A stretch of 32,102 bases of DNA, taken from Actinomycetota bacterium. Lineage in GTDB: Bacteria > Actinomycetota > Actinomycetes > Actinomycetales > Microbacteriaceae. Of the stretch, positions 1-8,101 are shown piece by piece. The translations under genes were made by a program, and so were the position numbers. The notes beneath the pieces are model-generated. The model ran no database searches. It worked only from the letters and a program-made list of their open reading frames with translations, and was not told the origin of the DNA. The stretch spans positions 1-32,102 of the forward strand of contig JAFDWM010000021.1 in assembly GCA_018268455.1 (NCBI GenBank). Reading direction: 5' to 3'. Position 1 is the first letter of the stretch. The number at the start of each line of letters is the position of its first letter.

Positions 1-1571
1 CCGCCGGACAGACGGTACCCGCGCTCCCCGACGACGGTGTCATAGCCGTCCTCGAAGCCGGCGATGACGTGGTGGATGTTCGCCGCCGTGCACGCCGCGA
101 CAAGCTCGGCGTCGGTCGCGTCGGGCTTGGCGTAGAGCAGGTTCTCGCGGATGGTGGCGTGGAACAGGTACGTCTCCTGGGACACGATGCCGATCTCATC
201 GATGATCGACTCCTGCGTCAGGCCGCGCACATCGGCGCCGTCGAACATGACCGATCCGCTCGTCGCCTCGTACAGCCGCGGCGCCAGATAAAGGATCGTC
301 GTCTTGCCCGCCCCCGACGGCCCCACGAAGGCGACCTGCTGGCCCGGCTCGGCGGTGAACGACAGGCCCTGCAGAGTGTCCCTCGCCGCGGGCGCCGAGT
401 CCGGATAGCGGAAGCGCACGTCGCGGAACTCGATGAGACCGCGCGGGCCGGGAGCCGCGGGGGCCCCGATCGCGCCCGGTGCGTCGGTGATCTGCGGCAC
501 CATGTCGAGGTACTCGAAGATCCGGGCGAACAGCGCCTGCGAGGTCTGCACGTCGAGGGCGACGCGCATGAGCCCGATGAGCGGCATGAGCAGACGGGCC
601 TGCACCGTGGTGAAGGCGACGATGGCTCCGGCGGAGATGGATCCGGTGCCGCCCGCGACGAGGAACCCGGCCACCAGGTAGATGATCGCCGGCACGCTGG
701 ACATGAGCACCGACACCACGGCGAAGAAGCCCTGGCCGCTCATGGCCGTGCGCACCTGCAGTCGGATCTGCGTGCGGTTCTGCGCCTGATAGCGCGCCGA
801 CTCCGAGCGCTGCCTGTTGAACGACTTCGACAGCAGGATCCCCGACACGCTCAGCGTCTCCTGCGTGATCGCAGTGAGCTCGGACAGCGACTCCTGGGTC
901 TCACCGGCGATGCGCGCCCGCACCTGGCCGACGCGACGCTGCACCAGCACGAGGATCGGCATGACGCAGACCGCGATGAGGGTGAGCCGCCAGTCCAGCA
1001 GGATCATCGCGACGAGCGAGGCGATCACGGTCACCGTGTTGCCCAGGATGCTCGTGACCGTGCTCGTGAGCACGCCGGAGACCCCGCCGACGTCGTTCTG
1101 CAGCCGGGACTGGATCACACCCGTCTTCGTCCGGGTGAAGAATCCGAGCTCCATCGACTGCAGGTGCTCGAACAGGCGCACGCGCAGATCGCCGGTGACG
1201 CTGTTGCCGACCGTCGAGGTGAGCCAGGTCTGCAACACGCCGAGCCCGGAGGACAGCAGGTACAGCCCGATCATCGACACGACCAGCACGACCAGCAGAC
1301 CGAGCTGGGGACTCGCCCCGCCCACAGGGAACAGGGCGTCGTCGAACACCTTCTGCACGAGCAGGGGCGGGATCACACCCAGCGCGGCGCCGAGGATGAC
1401 GAGAATCCCGGTCATGATGATCCGGCCGCGATAGGGCCGGAACAGGGCGATCACGCGGCGGCCCAGATCGGGGACCTTCGGCGCCTGCGCGTTCAGCCTG
1501 CGCTGGGCCGCCTCGTCCACCGGCCGTCCGCCCCCGCGGCCTCCGCCGCCCATCCTGCCCATCATGCTCAT
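1..1571 (-). CDS. ABC transporter, fused permease/ATPase (3' end outside window)
   Basis: Half-transporter of the exporter (type IV ABC) class: an N-terminal six-helix membrane domain (about residues 45-340) fused to a nucleotide-binding domain. The ATPase shows Walker A GPSGAGKTT near residue 415, a Q-loop in VSQETYLF, and the window edge falls just as the signature motif begins (LSGG). Walker B and the H-loop lie outside. The N-terminus is Gly/Arg/Met-rich (MSMMGRMGGGG). Start chosen at ATG 1571 because AGGAGG sits seven bases upstream (1579-1584). It probably works as a homo- or heterodimer exporting lipids, peptides or drugs; the substrate cannot be told. It diverges from the MFS exporter at 1851. 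Confidence 0.93.
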   Translation of the reverse strand, partial: MSMMGRMGGGGRGGGRPVDEAAQRRLNAQAPKVPDLGRRVIALFRPYRGRIIMTGILVILGAALGVIPPLLVQKVFDDALFPVGGASPQLGLLVVLVVSMIGLYLLSSGLGVLQTWLTSTVGNSVTGDLRVRLFEHLQSMELGFFTRTKTGVIQSRLQNDVGGVSGVLTSTVTSILGNTVTVIASLVAMILLDWRLTLIAVCVMPILVLVQRRVGQVRARIAGETQESLSELTAITQETLSVSGILLSKSFNRQRSESARYQAQNRTQIRLQVRTAMSGQGFFAVVSVLMSSVPAIIYLVAGFLVAGGTGSISAGAIVAFTTVQARLLMPLIGLMRVALDVQTSQALFARIFEYLDMVPQITDAPGAIGAPAAPGPRGLIEFRDVRFRYPDSAPAARDTLQGLSFTAEPGQQVAFVGPSGAGKTTILYLAPRLYEATSGSVMFDGADVRGLTQESIIDEIGIVSQETYLFHATIRENLLYAKPDATDAELVAACTAANIHHVIAGFEDGYDTVVGERGYRLSG

Positions 1572-1743
1572 CGAGCAGCCTCCTGCCTCGACCGTGCGCG
1601 CCGTCGCCCGGCCTGCGGTAAGCGTACGTCCCGCCGGGGACGCCGCGTCGCGCACGCGCATCGCGTCCGCTGACGGCGCAATGGATCCGGATCCGCCCGC
1701 GCCGGGACCGGATCCACCTGCTCGGGAATGGAATGTCCGAGCC

Positions 1744-1749
1744 TATGGT
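1744..1749 (+). promoter_or_regulatory. Putative -10 box of the MFS exporter gene
   Basis: TATGGT matches the actinobacterial TANNNT -10. It implies a 5' leader of about 95 nt before the start at 1851. The leader holds two short GC-rich hairpins (GCCGC-ctctt-GCGGC and GCCGC-gcttct-GCGGC), which could be an attenuator or just composition. The rest of the 1572-1850 gap holds only the ribosome-binding site of the divergent ABC gene and a possible -10 (TACGCT, 1626-1621) for it. Confidence 0.45.
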
Positions 1750-1850
1750 TACCCTGAAAGTCGCTTGCCGCCTCTTGCGGCCGACACCGCTCCCGCGGAC
1801 GCCGCCGCGCTTCTGCGGCTTCCCCCTCGAAGCACTTCCCGGAGGAAAGC

Positions 1851-3356
1851 ATGACCACCGCACGAACCGATTCGATCACCGTGGAAGACATGACCGCAGC
1901 AGACGCGAAAGCCGCATCCGGCCTCATCCCGCGGCGCGACATGGCCGTGATCTGGGTGTTGCTCGCGGCGGCCTTCGTCGCGATCCTCAACGAGACCACG
2001 ATGGGCATGGCGATCCCGCACCTCATCGATGACCTGTCGATCACGCCGCTGGCCGCGCAGTGGGTGACCAGCGCGTTCATGCTCACGATGGCCGTCGTGA
2101 TCCCCACGACCGGCTTCCTGCTCCAGCGCTTCACGACCCGGCAGATGTTCCTCGGGGCTCTCAGCCTGTTCTCCGCGGGAACGCTGATCGCCGCGCTCGC
2201 GCCGGGATTCACCGTGCTGCTCGTCGCGCGCGTCGTGCAGGCCTCGGGAACGGCCATCATGATGCCGCTGCTGATGACCACGCTGATGAATCTGGTCCCT
2301 GCCGTCAGCCGCGGCCGGATGATGGGCAGAGTCAGCATCGTCATGTCGCTGGCCCCGGCGATCGGGCCGACCCTGTCCGGCTTCCTGCTGGATCACTTCA
2401 GCTGGCGCTCCATCTTCGTCGTGGTGCTGCCGATCGCCCTCGTCGCGACTCTCATCGGCTGGCGTTGGCTGACGAACGTCGGCGAGCGCACCCAGGCACC
2501 GCTCGACGTGACGTCGATCGTGCTGAGCGCGTTCGGCTTCGGAGGGCTCGTGTTCGGGCTCAGCCAGATCGGGGCGCTCGCCGGAGGCGGCGGTTCCCCG
2601 CTCCCGCTGATCGTCTCGCTGGCGGTCGGCGTGGTCGGACTGGTCGCGTTCCTCTGGCGTCAGGTGCTCCTGCAGCGCAAGGACGACGCGCTCCTCGACC
2701 TGCGCGTCTTCCACTCGCGCGACTTCACGCTGTCGATGGTGCAGATGTTCCTGCTGTCGCTGGCGTTCTTCGGCACCCTCACCGTGATCCCGCTGTTCCT
2801 GCAGAAGGCGCTCGACCTCGAGACCACGGAGGCGGGGCTCGTCGTCCTGCCCGGCGCGCTCGCGATGGGTCTGCTCGGTCCGGTGATCGGCCGCATCTAC
2901 GACGCCCGCGGCACGAAGATCCTGCTGATCCCCGGATCCATCCTCACTGCGGCGACGTTGTGGCTGTACACGACGCTCACGACCAGCACGCCGGTCTGGA
3001 TCGTGCTCGTCGCGCAGACCCTGCTGTCCATCGGCCTCGCACTGTCGTTCACGCCGCTGTTCACGGCCTCACTGGCGTCGTTGACGCCGAAGTTCTACTC
3101 CTACGGCAGCGCGGTGATCGGCACCGTGCAGCAGGTCGCCGGCGCCGCGGGCATCGCCGTGATGATGGCGGTGTTCACGCTGATCGTGAACGCGAACGGC
3201 GGCACCGAGGTGCCCGAGGCGATCGCCGCGGGCTCACGCGTCACGTTCGTGATCGGCGCCGTCATCGCGACGGTGACGATCGTCGGCGCGTTCGTGATCC
3301 GCAAGCCGGAGGACCAGCCGGACGAGGCGGGCGTCGCCGCGTCCGCGATGCACTGA
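1851..3356 (+). CDS. MFS multidrug exporter, DHA2 (EmrB/QacA/LmrB-like) family
   Basis: 501-residue integral membrane protein with about 14 hydrophobic segments, the length and helix count of the DHA2 drug:H+ antiporters. A soluble N-terminus of about 30 residues precedes the first helix (AVIWVLLAAAFVAILNETTM). The motif-C-like stretch of helix 5 (IVMSLAPAIGPTLSGFLLD) and the following FSWRSIF, typical of EmrB relatives, are both present. Start at ATG 1851 is supported by GGAGG at 1840-1844. Likely exports hydrophobic toxic compounds using the proton gradient; the substrate is unknown. Divergent to an ABC exporter, so the two may form an efflux locus, but no regulator gene sits with them. Confidence 0.93.
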   Translation: MTTARTDSITVEDMTAADAKAASGLIPRRDMAVIWVLLAAAFVAILNETTMGMAIPHLIDDLSITPLAAQWVTSAFMLTMAVVIPTTGFLLQRFTTRQMFLGALSLFSAGTLIAALAPGFTVLLVARVVQASGTAIMMPLLMTTLMNLVPAVSRGRMMGRVSIVMSLAPAIGPTLSGFLLDHFSWRSIFVVVLPIALVATLIGWRWLTNVGERTQAPLDVTSIVLSAFGFGGLVFGLSQIGALAGGGGSPLPLIVSLAVGVVGLVAFLWRQVLLQRKDDALLDLRVFHSRDFTLSMVQMFLLSLAFFGTLTVIPLFLQKALDLETTEAGLVVLPGALAMGLLGPVIGRIYDARGTKILLIPGSILTAATLWLYTTLTTSTPVWIVLVAQTLLSIGLALSFTPLFTASLASLTPKFYSYGSAVIGTVQQVAGAAGIAVMMAVFTLIVNANGGTEVPEAIAAGSRVTFVIGAVIATVTIVGAFVIRKPEDQPDEAGVAASAMH

Positions 3357-3365
3357 CGCGGCGTG

Positions 3366-3560
3366 TCAGTGCTCGTCGGCGCGGACGGCCGCGCCGGGCA
3401 GACGGCACACGCCGCCGATGCAGAGACCGCCGGCGTCGGCATCGAGTCCAGCCAGGGATGCGAGACCGGACGGGGCCGAGAGCGCGGTCGGCGCGGATCC
3501 CGGAGTCGGGCGCTCGGCGCTCGGCGGGATCTGGGGTGCGGACTCTGCTGCGATGGGCAT
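3366..3560 (-). CDS. Small hypothetical protein with a C-terminal Cys pair (64 aa)
   Basis: Reads MPIAAESAPQIPP at the N-terminus, is rich in Ala/Pro/Ser, and ends in a segment with two cysteines (GLCIGGVCRLPG). No family recognised with certainty. Two things argue it is real. A TAGCAT -10 box (3572-3567) lies exactly six bases before the ATG, the spacing seen at many leaderless genes here. It also fits the convergent gap after the MFS gene, leaving only nine bases between stop codons. No signal peptide or membrane helix. The Cys pair could bind metal or form a disulfide; that is inference. Confidence 0.58.
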   Translation of the reverse strand: MPIAAESAPQIPPSAERPTPGSAPTALSAPSGLASLAGLDADAGGLCIGGVCRLPGAAVRADEH

Positions 3561-3742
3561 TCCTCGATGCTACGCCGGTCCGCGTCGGCCGGCGCCGGAA
3601 GCGGTGCGCGAGCGCCTGGGGCATCTGCCTCGATATCGCGCGAAACCGTTCCCCGCGGCGTCACCGAGGCGTAGTCTGCGGGCGGGTCTTGGGGCTCGGC
3701 CCGTCTTCACGACGCCCCGCGCGGACGTGAAGGAGCATCCCG

Positions 3743-4315
3743 ATGATCATCAGCACTCCGCCTGTTGAGGGCGCGGACGGCCACGTCGCGGAGATGTACG
3801 CCGAGGACCTGGACGGTGACGGATTCGTGTTCGGCTACACGCGGGCCATGGCGGTGAATCCCGACGCCCACGCCGCCTTCATGGCGCTGATCCGCGCGAT
3901 CGTGCCCTCGATCGGCGTCGGCGTCTACGAGGCGGCGACGCTCGGAGCGGCACGCGCGATCGGATCCCCGCACTGCCTGCTCGCACACGGGCGCAAGGCG
4001 CTGCGTGCGGATGTGCTCGACGACGACGGCCTCGCCGCATTCGCGGTCGGCGACGACCGCGGCTTCAGCGTCGCAGAGCAGGCGGTGATCCGCTACGCCG
4101 CGAAGCTGTCATCGGATCCGGGCGGGATGGATGACGGCGATGCCCAGGCGCTGCGCGACGGGGGCTTCGATGATCGCCAGATCGTGGACATCACCCTCGC
4201 CGCAGCCGCGCGGAACTACTTCAGCCGTGCGCTGCTCGCCCTCGCCGTGCCGACGGACGATGTGCCGGGGCTGGATCCGCGGACCACTGCGGCGCTCCTG
4301 CGCAGCACCGTCTGA
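3743..4315 (+). CDS. Carboxymuconolactone decarboxylase / AhpD-like family protein
   Basis: 190-residue all-helical protein of the CMD/AhpD superfamily. The conserved core is visible: Glu63 in VYEAATLG and then SPHCLLAHG, giving Cys78-x3-His82. The first cysteine of the classical CxxC pair is replaced by Ser75, as in the SxxC subgroup, so a thioredoxin-like AhpD peroxidase cycle through a CxxC disulfide is not possible. A peroxidase-related or unknown single-Cys function is more likely. Start at ATG 3743 follows AAGGAG with an eight-base spacer. A TAGTCT box at 3672-3677 would give a leader of about 58 nt. Confidence 0.85.
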   Translation: MIISTPPVEGADGHVAEMYAEDLDGDGFVFGYTRAMAVNPDAHAAFMALIRAIVPSIGVGVYEAATLGAARAIGSPHCLLAHGRKALRADVLDDDGLAAFAVGDDRGFSVAEQAVIRYAAKLSSDPGGMDDGDAQALRDGGFDDRQIVDITLAAAARNYFSRALLALAVPTDDVPGLDPRTTAALLRSTV

Positions 4316-4454
4316 GGTGGCGCCGTTCGTCGCGACGCCCCAGGTGGGAAGACCCTCCGAATCCCCGCCTGAGCTTGAAGTCGGCCCGATATCTCGGAAG
4401 CGTGGCCCGCACATGCCGTGACCTCGGCATGCCGCGACCAGAAGGAAGTGCTTC

Positions 4455-4754
4455 ATGCTCACCCTCACCGACAATGCGACCGCACTGGTCACCACCCTCG
4501 TCCGTCGCCGCACCGACACGGACGGCGCGGGACTGCGCATCCACACCTCGGACGCGCCGGCCACCGGCGGCGAGCCGCGGCTGTCCGCCGACATCGTGGT
4601 CAGCCCGGAACCGGACGATCAGGTGCTCGACCTGCCCGGTTCTCCCGTGTTCCTCGAAGGCGAAGCCGCCATCCTGCTCGATGACAAGGTGCTCGACGCG
4701 AACGTGACGGAGGAGGGCGCGGTGTCGTTCTCACTCCTGCCCCGAGCCGTCTGA
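4455..4754 (+). CDS. HesB/IscA-like (A-type fold) protein lacking cysteines
   Basis: 99 residues beginning MLTLTDNATALVTTL, the start and beta-rich layout of actinobacterial HesB-like Fe-S biogenesis proteins (hydrophobic pairs around GLRIHT, VFLEGEAAILLDDKVLDA). Real A-type carriers bind Fe-S through a C-x(n)-CGC pattern; this protein contains no cysteine at all, so it cannot be a classical cluster carrier. Its function is unknown; the fold assignment rests on overall resemblance. A GAAGGAAG ribosome-binding site precedes the ATG, and a strong terminator follows at 4767. Confidence 0.78.
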   Translation: MLTLTDNATALVTTLVRRRTDTDGAGLRIHTSDAPATGGEPRLSADIVVSPEPDDQVLDLPGSPVFLEGEAAILLDDKVLDANVTEEGAVSFSLLPRAV

Positions 4755-4766
4755 CGCACACTCCCG

Positions 4767-4806
4767 AGGGCGCGGGCGGACGGATCTCACCGTCTGCCCG
4801 CGCCCT
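4767..4806. terminator. Strong hairpin terminator after the HesB-like gene
   Basis: Inverted repeat with 17-bp arms (4767-4783 and 4790-4806), one mismatch and a six-base loop, 12 bases after the stop codon at 4754. There is no long U tract, as usual in high-GC actinobacteria. It separates the HesB-like gene from the promoter of the acyltransferase at 4852. Confidence 0.8.
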
Positions 4807-4851
4807 TCTGCATGCGGGGTGGGGCATACGCGGAGCCCTACGGTTGGAGGC

Positions 4852-5442
4852 ATGCTCAAACGCCTCGCCGCCCGCGTGTTCTGGACGTTCAGCCGCTGGT
4901 CGCTCGCGAGCGATCCGGCCCCGACACGACCCACGGTGCTCATCGGGGCTCCGCATACCTCGAACTGGGATTTCGTGCTCATGCTCGGCATCGCCTGGAG
5001 GCTCGGCATCGACGTGCACTGGCTGGGGAAGAAGAGCCTGTTCCACGGCTGGCGCGGCCCGATCATGCGCCGCCTCGGCGGCATCCCCGTGGACCGTGCG
5101 GATCCCGCCCGCGTCGTCGGCGAGGTCGTCGCCCAGATCCACGACGGCACCGTGTTCGGCCTGGTCGTGACTCCGGACGGCACCCGCGGCGGCAACGAGT
5201 ACTGGAAGAGCGGCTTCTACCGCATCGCCCGAGAGACGGGCATGCCGGTGACGCTCGGGTACGTCGATCGCACCACGATGACGACCGGTCTGGGACCGAC
5301 CATCGAGCTCACCGGCGACGTCGCCGCGGACATGGACGTGATCCGTGCGTTCTACGCCGACAAGGCGGGCGTGCGTCCGGAGCGACGCACCGAACCGCGG
5401 CTGCGCGAGGAGGAGGCGAGGGGGCTCAACCCAGCCCCGTGA
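4852..5442 (+). CDS. PlsC-like 1-acyl-glycerol-3-phosphate acyltransferase family protein
   Basis: 196 residues with the catalytic H-x4-D motif of glycerolipid acyltransferases, HTSNWD (His35, Asp40). The later TPDGTRGG stretch stands in for the EGTR substrate-phosphate motif, with Glu replaced by Asp. It would transfer an acyl chain to a lysophospholipid or a related acceptor at the membrane. Start chosen at ATG 4852: TACGGT (4839-4844) lies seven bases upstream, in the leaderless pattern, whereas the GTG at 4819 has no such support. The 3' end overlaps the convergent DUF1345 gene by 17 bp. Confidence 0.86.
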   Translation: MLKRLAARVFWTFSRWSLASDPAPTRPTVLIGAPHTSNWDFVLMLGIAWRLGIDVHWLGKKSLFHGWRGPIMRRLGGIPVDRADPARVVGEVVAQIHDGTVFGLVVTPDGTRGGNEYWKSGFYRIARETGMPVTLGYVDRTTMTTGLGPTIELTGDVAADMDVIRAFYADKAGVRPERRTEPRLREEEARGLNPAP

Positions 5443-6064
5443 CGAGGTTGATGATCGTGCCGAGGATGAGCGCCCCGAACACGTAGGCGATCGTGGTCTG
5501 CGCGATGACGATCCGCCGGATCGCGTTGCGGGTGACGTTCGTGTCGGCGACCTGGTAGGTCATCCCGAGGCCGACCGAGAAGTAGGCGAAGTCGGTGTAT
5601 TCGGGATCCTCGTTCTGGTTGAAGGTGATGCCGGCGGATCCGTCGTAGTAGAGCCTCGCGTACCGCAGCATGTAGTCGGCCTGGATCAGCCCCCACGAGG
5701 CGGCGACGCTCAGCACGGCGCTGCCCGCGAGCGCGAACTGGGTCCAGCCCTCCGCGTGCCGGGCCTGCAGCACGACGACCAGGACAGCCGCGATACTGGC
5801 GAAGCTCCCGATCACCGCGACCAGCCGGGCGATGCGTCGCCCGGGGTCTTCCTCGGTGGCATGCGAACGCGTCTGCTCAGCGTTCATCGGCCAGACGACG
5901 AGCAGGATCCACACGGTGCTGACGAGCGCCACCGCGCCCCACGCCGCGACAAGGCCGGCGGCCAGCCCCAGCAGCGGCGTCACGACGAACCCGACCACGA
6001 TCCCGACCACGATCGCGACGACGATGCGCACGTGCCAACGATGGCGCAGAGGAAGCGGGCTCAC
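5426..6064 (-). CDS. DUF1345 membrane protein
   Basis: 212 residues with about five membrane helices. The C-terminal half carries the family's characteristic pattern: ADYMLRYARLYYD, PEYTDFAYFSVGLGMTYQVAD, then TRNAIRRIVIAQT and a last helix. Function is unknown for the family; it is an inner-membrane protein. Start at GTG 6064 is supported by a TAGCAT box (6076-6071) exactly six bases upstream, so it is probably transcribed leaderless in its own right although it lies only 26 bases behind the Fpg/Nei gene. The last 17 bp overlap the end of the PlsC-like gene on the other strand. Confidence 0.9.
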   Translation of the reverse strand: MSPLPLRHRWHVRIVVAIVVGIVVGFVVTPLLGLAAGLVAAWGAVALVSTVWILLVVWPMNAEQTRSHATEEDPGRRIARLVAVIGSFASIAAVLVVVLQARHAEGWTQFALAGSAVLSVAASWGLIQADYMLRYARLYYDGSAGITFNQNEDPEYTDFAYFSVGLGMTYQVADTNVTRNAIRRIVIAQTTIAYVFGALILGTIINLVTGLG

Positions 6065-6090
6065 CCCGGAATGCTAACCCGCATGCTGCC

Positions 6091-6915
6091 TCACGCCGCG
6101 GAACGATCGGGCTGGCAGTGCGGGCAGTACTGTGCGGAGGCGCCGGAGAACACGCGGTCGACGATCGTCGTGCCGCAAACGGGGCAGGCCTCGCCGCCGC
6201 GCCCGTGCACGGCCATCGCGGCGACCTTCGCCTGCTTGAGCTGGTCGGGCGGCAGTCCTCGCCGATCCGCGAGCGCGCCGCGCAGCACGTCGACCGTGGC
6301 GTGGAAGAGGCGTTCCCGGTCCGCATCGTCGAGCGCCGCGGCGTGCACCACGGGCGGGATCTTCGCGCGGTGCAGGATCTCGTCGGAGTAGGCGTTGCCG
6401 ATGCCCGCGAACGACGTCTGCTCCTGCAGCAGCGCCTTGATCTGCTTGCGCCGGCTGCCGAGCGCCCGGTCGAACGCATCGCGGTCGAAGTCCGCGGCGA
6501 GCGGATCCGGCCCGAGTGCGGCGATGCCCGACGCATCGGTCGGCGCATCGACGACCGACGCGGTCACCGCGAGGAAATCGCCCAGGTCGACGACCTGCAT
6601 CACGGCACCGTCGTCGAGCGCGATCCGCGCGATCTCGGGGACGGACTCGTCACTCGGCTGATCTTCCGGGGCGGTCCAGCGGATCCAGCCGTTGCGTCCG
6701 AATCCGATCATCAGCCAGCCCGCGTCGGTGTCGAGGCCCACGTGCTTGCCGAAGCGCTCCAGGCGGCGGATCCGTGCCCCGATCAGCGAGCTGGGCGGAC
6801 GATTGCGAGTCTTGACGACGCGGAACTCGCCGACATCCAGGTCAGCGATCGCACGACCGCGGATCCGTTCATCGAGGAATTCGACGAGCGCCTGCACCTC
6901 CGGGGACTCGGGCAT
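6091..6915 (-). CDS. Fpg/Nei family DNA glycosylase
   Basis: 274 residues, the normal length for formamidopyrimidine/endonuclease VIII glycosylases. Catalytic Pro2-Glu3 follow the initiator Met (MPESPEV). The H2TH-type helix region (LLQEQTSFAGIGNAYSDEIL) and a C-terminal four-Cys zinc finger (Cys244, 247, 264, 267) are intact. It should excise oxidised bases and nick the abasic site by beta/delta elimination. The PESPE start differs from PELPE (Fpg) and PEGDT (Nei), so substrate preference is unclear. The gene follows the alpha/beta hydrolase by 45 bases. A degenerate box GAGGAT sits in the leaderless position. Confidence 0.93.
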   Translation of the reverse strand: MPESPEVQALVEFLDERIRGRAIADLDVGEFRVVKTRNRPPSSLIGARIRRLERFGKHVGLDTDAGWLMIGFGRNGWIRWTAPEDQPSDESVPEIARIALDDGAVMQVVDLGDFLAVTASVVDAPTDASGIAALGPDPLAADFDRDAFDRALGSRRKQIKALLQEQTSFAGIGNAYSDEILHRAKIPPVVHAAALDDADRERLFHATVDVLRGALADRRGLPPDQLKQAKVAAMAVHGRGGEACPVCGTTIVDRVFSGASAQYCPHCQPDRSAA

Positions 6916-6960
6916 GAGGTCATCCTCGCACCGACCCCAGACACGCGGGGTGCGCGAGCA

Positions 6961-7539
6961 TCAGTCCCAGGCGAGGTAGTCCTCGATCGCGAACGCCGTG
7001 TCGACGGGGTCACTGACCGGGAACAGGTGGCCACCGCCGTCGATCGTGACGATGCTCGCGCGCTCCGGCAGTTCCGCCTGCAGCTTCTCGCCGTTCGCGG
7101 CAGGGGTCACGTCGTCGTCGGATCCTTGGATGATGAGCACCGGCACCGCGGGCGCGATCGGCACGTCGACGTCCTCGACTCCGAGCAGCAGCACGCCCAG
7201 CGCCCGATCGGTGCGCTTCGCGGAGAGCGCGCGGGCGACGGTGCCGCCGACGCTGTGGCCGCCGATCCAGGTCGCACCGATGCCGACGTGGTCCATCACG
7301 TCGCTCGCGTCCTGTACGCGCTGGTCGAACGTGACCTGGTCGCCCTCATCCGCGGCGCGCGATCCGATGCGCAGCACGCGGATCCCCTCACCGGCGAGGA
7401 TGTGCGCGACGGAGCCCAGCGCCCCGCCCTCGAGTCCGCGACCGGGGATCAGCACCAGCGCGGGTCCGTCACCCTCCGACATCTCGTCGACATAGGTGAT
7501 GGCGCGGCCGTCGGGCTCGAAGATGCTGTTCTGAGTCAC
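6961..7539 (-). CDS. Small alpha/beta hydrolase
   Basis: 192 residues with the nucleophile elbow GHSVGG (Ser96), the acid region VLIIQGSDDD, and a late His in DGGGHLF, a complete Ser-Asp-His triad. It belongs to the dienelactone hydrolase/thioesterase-like small serine hydrolases; the substrate is unknown. No signal peptide, so cytoplasmic. Start at GTG 7539 is fixed by TACGAT (7551-7546) with a six-base spacer, indicating a leaderless mRNA. It diverges from the VOC gene at 7628, also leaderless. Confidence 0.87.
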   Translation of the reverse strand: MTQNSIFEPDGRAITYVDEMSEGDGPALVLIPGRGLEGGALGSVAHILAGEGIRVLRIGSRAADEGDQVTFDQRVQDASDVMDHVGIGATWIGGHSVGGTVARALSAKRTDRALGVLLLGVEDVDVPIAPAVPVLIIQGSDDDVTPAANGEKLQAELPERASIVTIDGGGHLFPVSDPVDTAFAIEDYLAWD

Positions 7540-7627
7540 CCGGCAATCGTACCGATTCCCGCCGGGCGGCCCGTGTGAGGCACTCGTGCACCGCGGGCTG
7601 CGCCGATGCCGGGCCTACCATGGCGCC

Positions 7628-8065
7628 ATGAGCGTGCGGATGGACAACGTGGGGATCGTCGTCGAGGATCTCGATGCGACGATCGCGTTCTTCGAGGATC
7701 TCGGGCTGGAGCTGGAGGGCAGGATGCCGGTCGAAGGCGCCTGGGCGGGGCGCGTGACCGGCCTCGGCGAGCAGCAGGTCGAGATCGCCACCATGCGCAC
7801 GCCCGACGGCCACGGCCGGCTCGAGCTGTCGCGCTTCCTGCACCCGGCCGTGGTCGCCGATCACCGCACCGCTCCCGTGAATTCACTGGGCTACCTGCGC
7901 GTGATGTTCGAGGTGGATGACCTCGACGACGTGCTCGAGCGGGTGAATCAGCACGGCGGCGAGCTCGTCAGCCGCGCCGTCGTCAACTACGAGGGCGTCT
8001 ACCGGCTCTGCTATGTGCGGGGCCCGGAGGGCATCCTGATCGGTCTCGCAGAAGCCCTGCACTGA
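7628..8065 (+). CDS. VOC (glyoxalase/bleomycin-resistance) superfamily protein
   Basis: 145 residues forming two beta-alpha-beta-beta-beta modules: NVGIVVEDLDATIAFFEDLGL at the start and YLRVMFEVDDLDDVLERV in the second half, ending in a GPEGILIGLAEAL strand. This is the vicinal oxygen chelate fold, used for metal-dependent isomerisation, dioxygenation or drug binding; the exact role cannot be read. Start set at ATG 7628: TACCAT (7616-7621) is six bases upstream. It is convergent with aidB, 36 bases away. Confidence 0.88.
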   Translation: MSVRMDNVGIVVEDLDATIAFFEDLGLELEGRMPVEGAWAGRVTGLGEQQVEIATMRTPDGHGRLELSRFLHPAVVADHRTAPVNSLGYLRVMFEVDDLDDVLERVNQHGGELVSRAVVNYEGVYRLCYVRGPEGILIGLAEALH

Positions 8066-8101
8066 GGGCCGACCGCGGGCCACCACCTGTGCTCGACCGG
8101 C

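Noticed and set aside
69-1673. 534-codon open frame on the plus strand
   Set aside because: Antisense to the ABC transporter, whose minus-strand frame has a full membrane domain, Walker A and a ribosome-binding site. The plus-strand product is Arg/His/Asp-rich shadow sequence.
1746-1850. Leader peptide controlling the MFS exporter
   Set aside because: The frame from ATG 1746 overlaps the probable -10 itself, so it would not be transcribed from that promoter. The two small hairpins alone are weak evidence for attenuation.
2060-3730. 556-codon plus-strand frame over the MFS gene
   Set aside because: Out-of-frame shadow: repetitive Arg/Ala/Asp composition and no start signals, while the overlapping frame is a clear 14-helix transporter.
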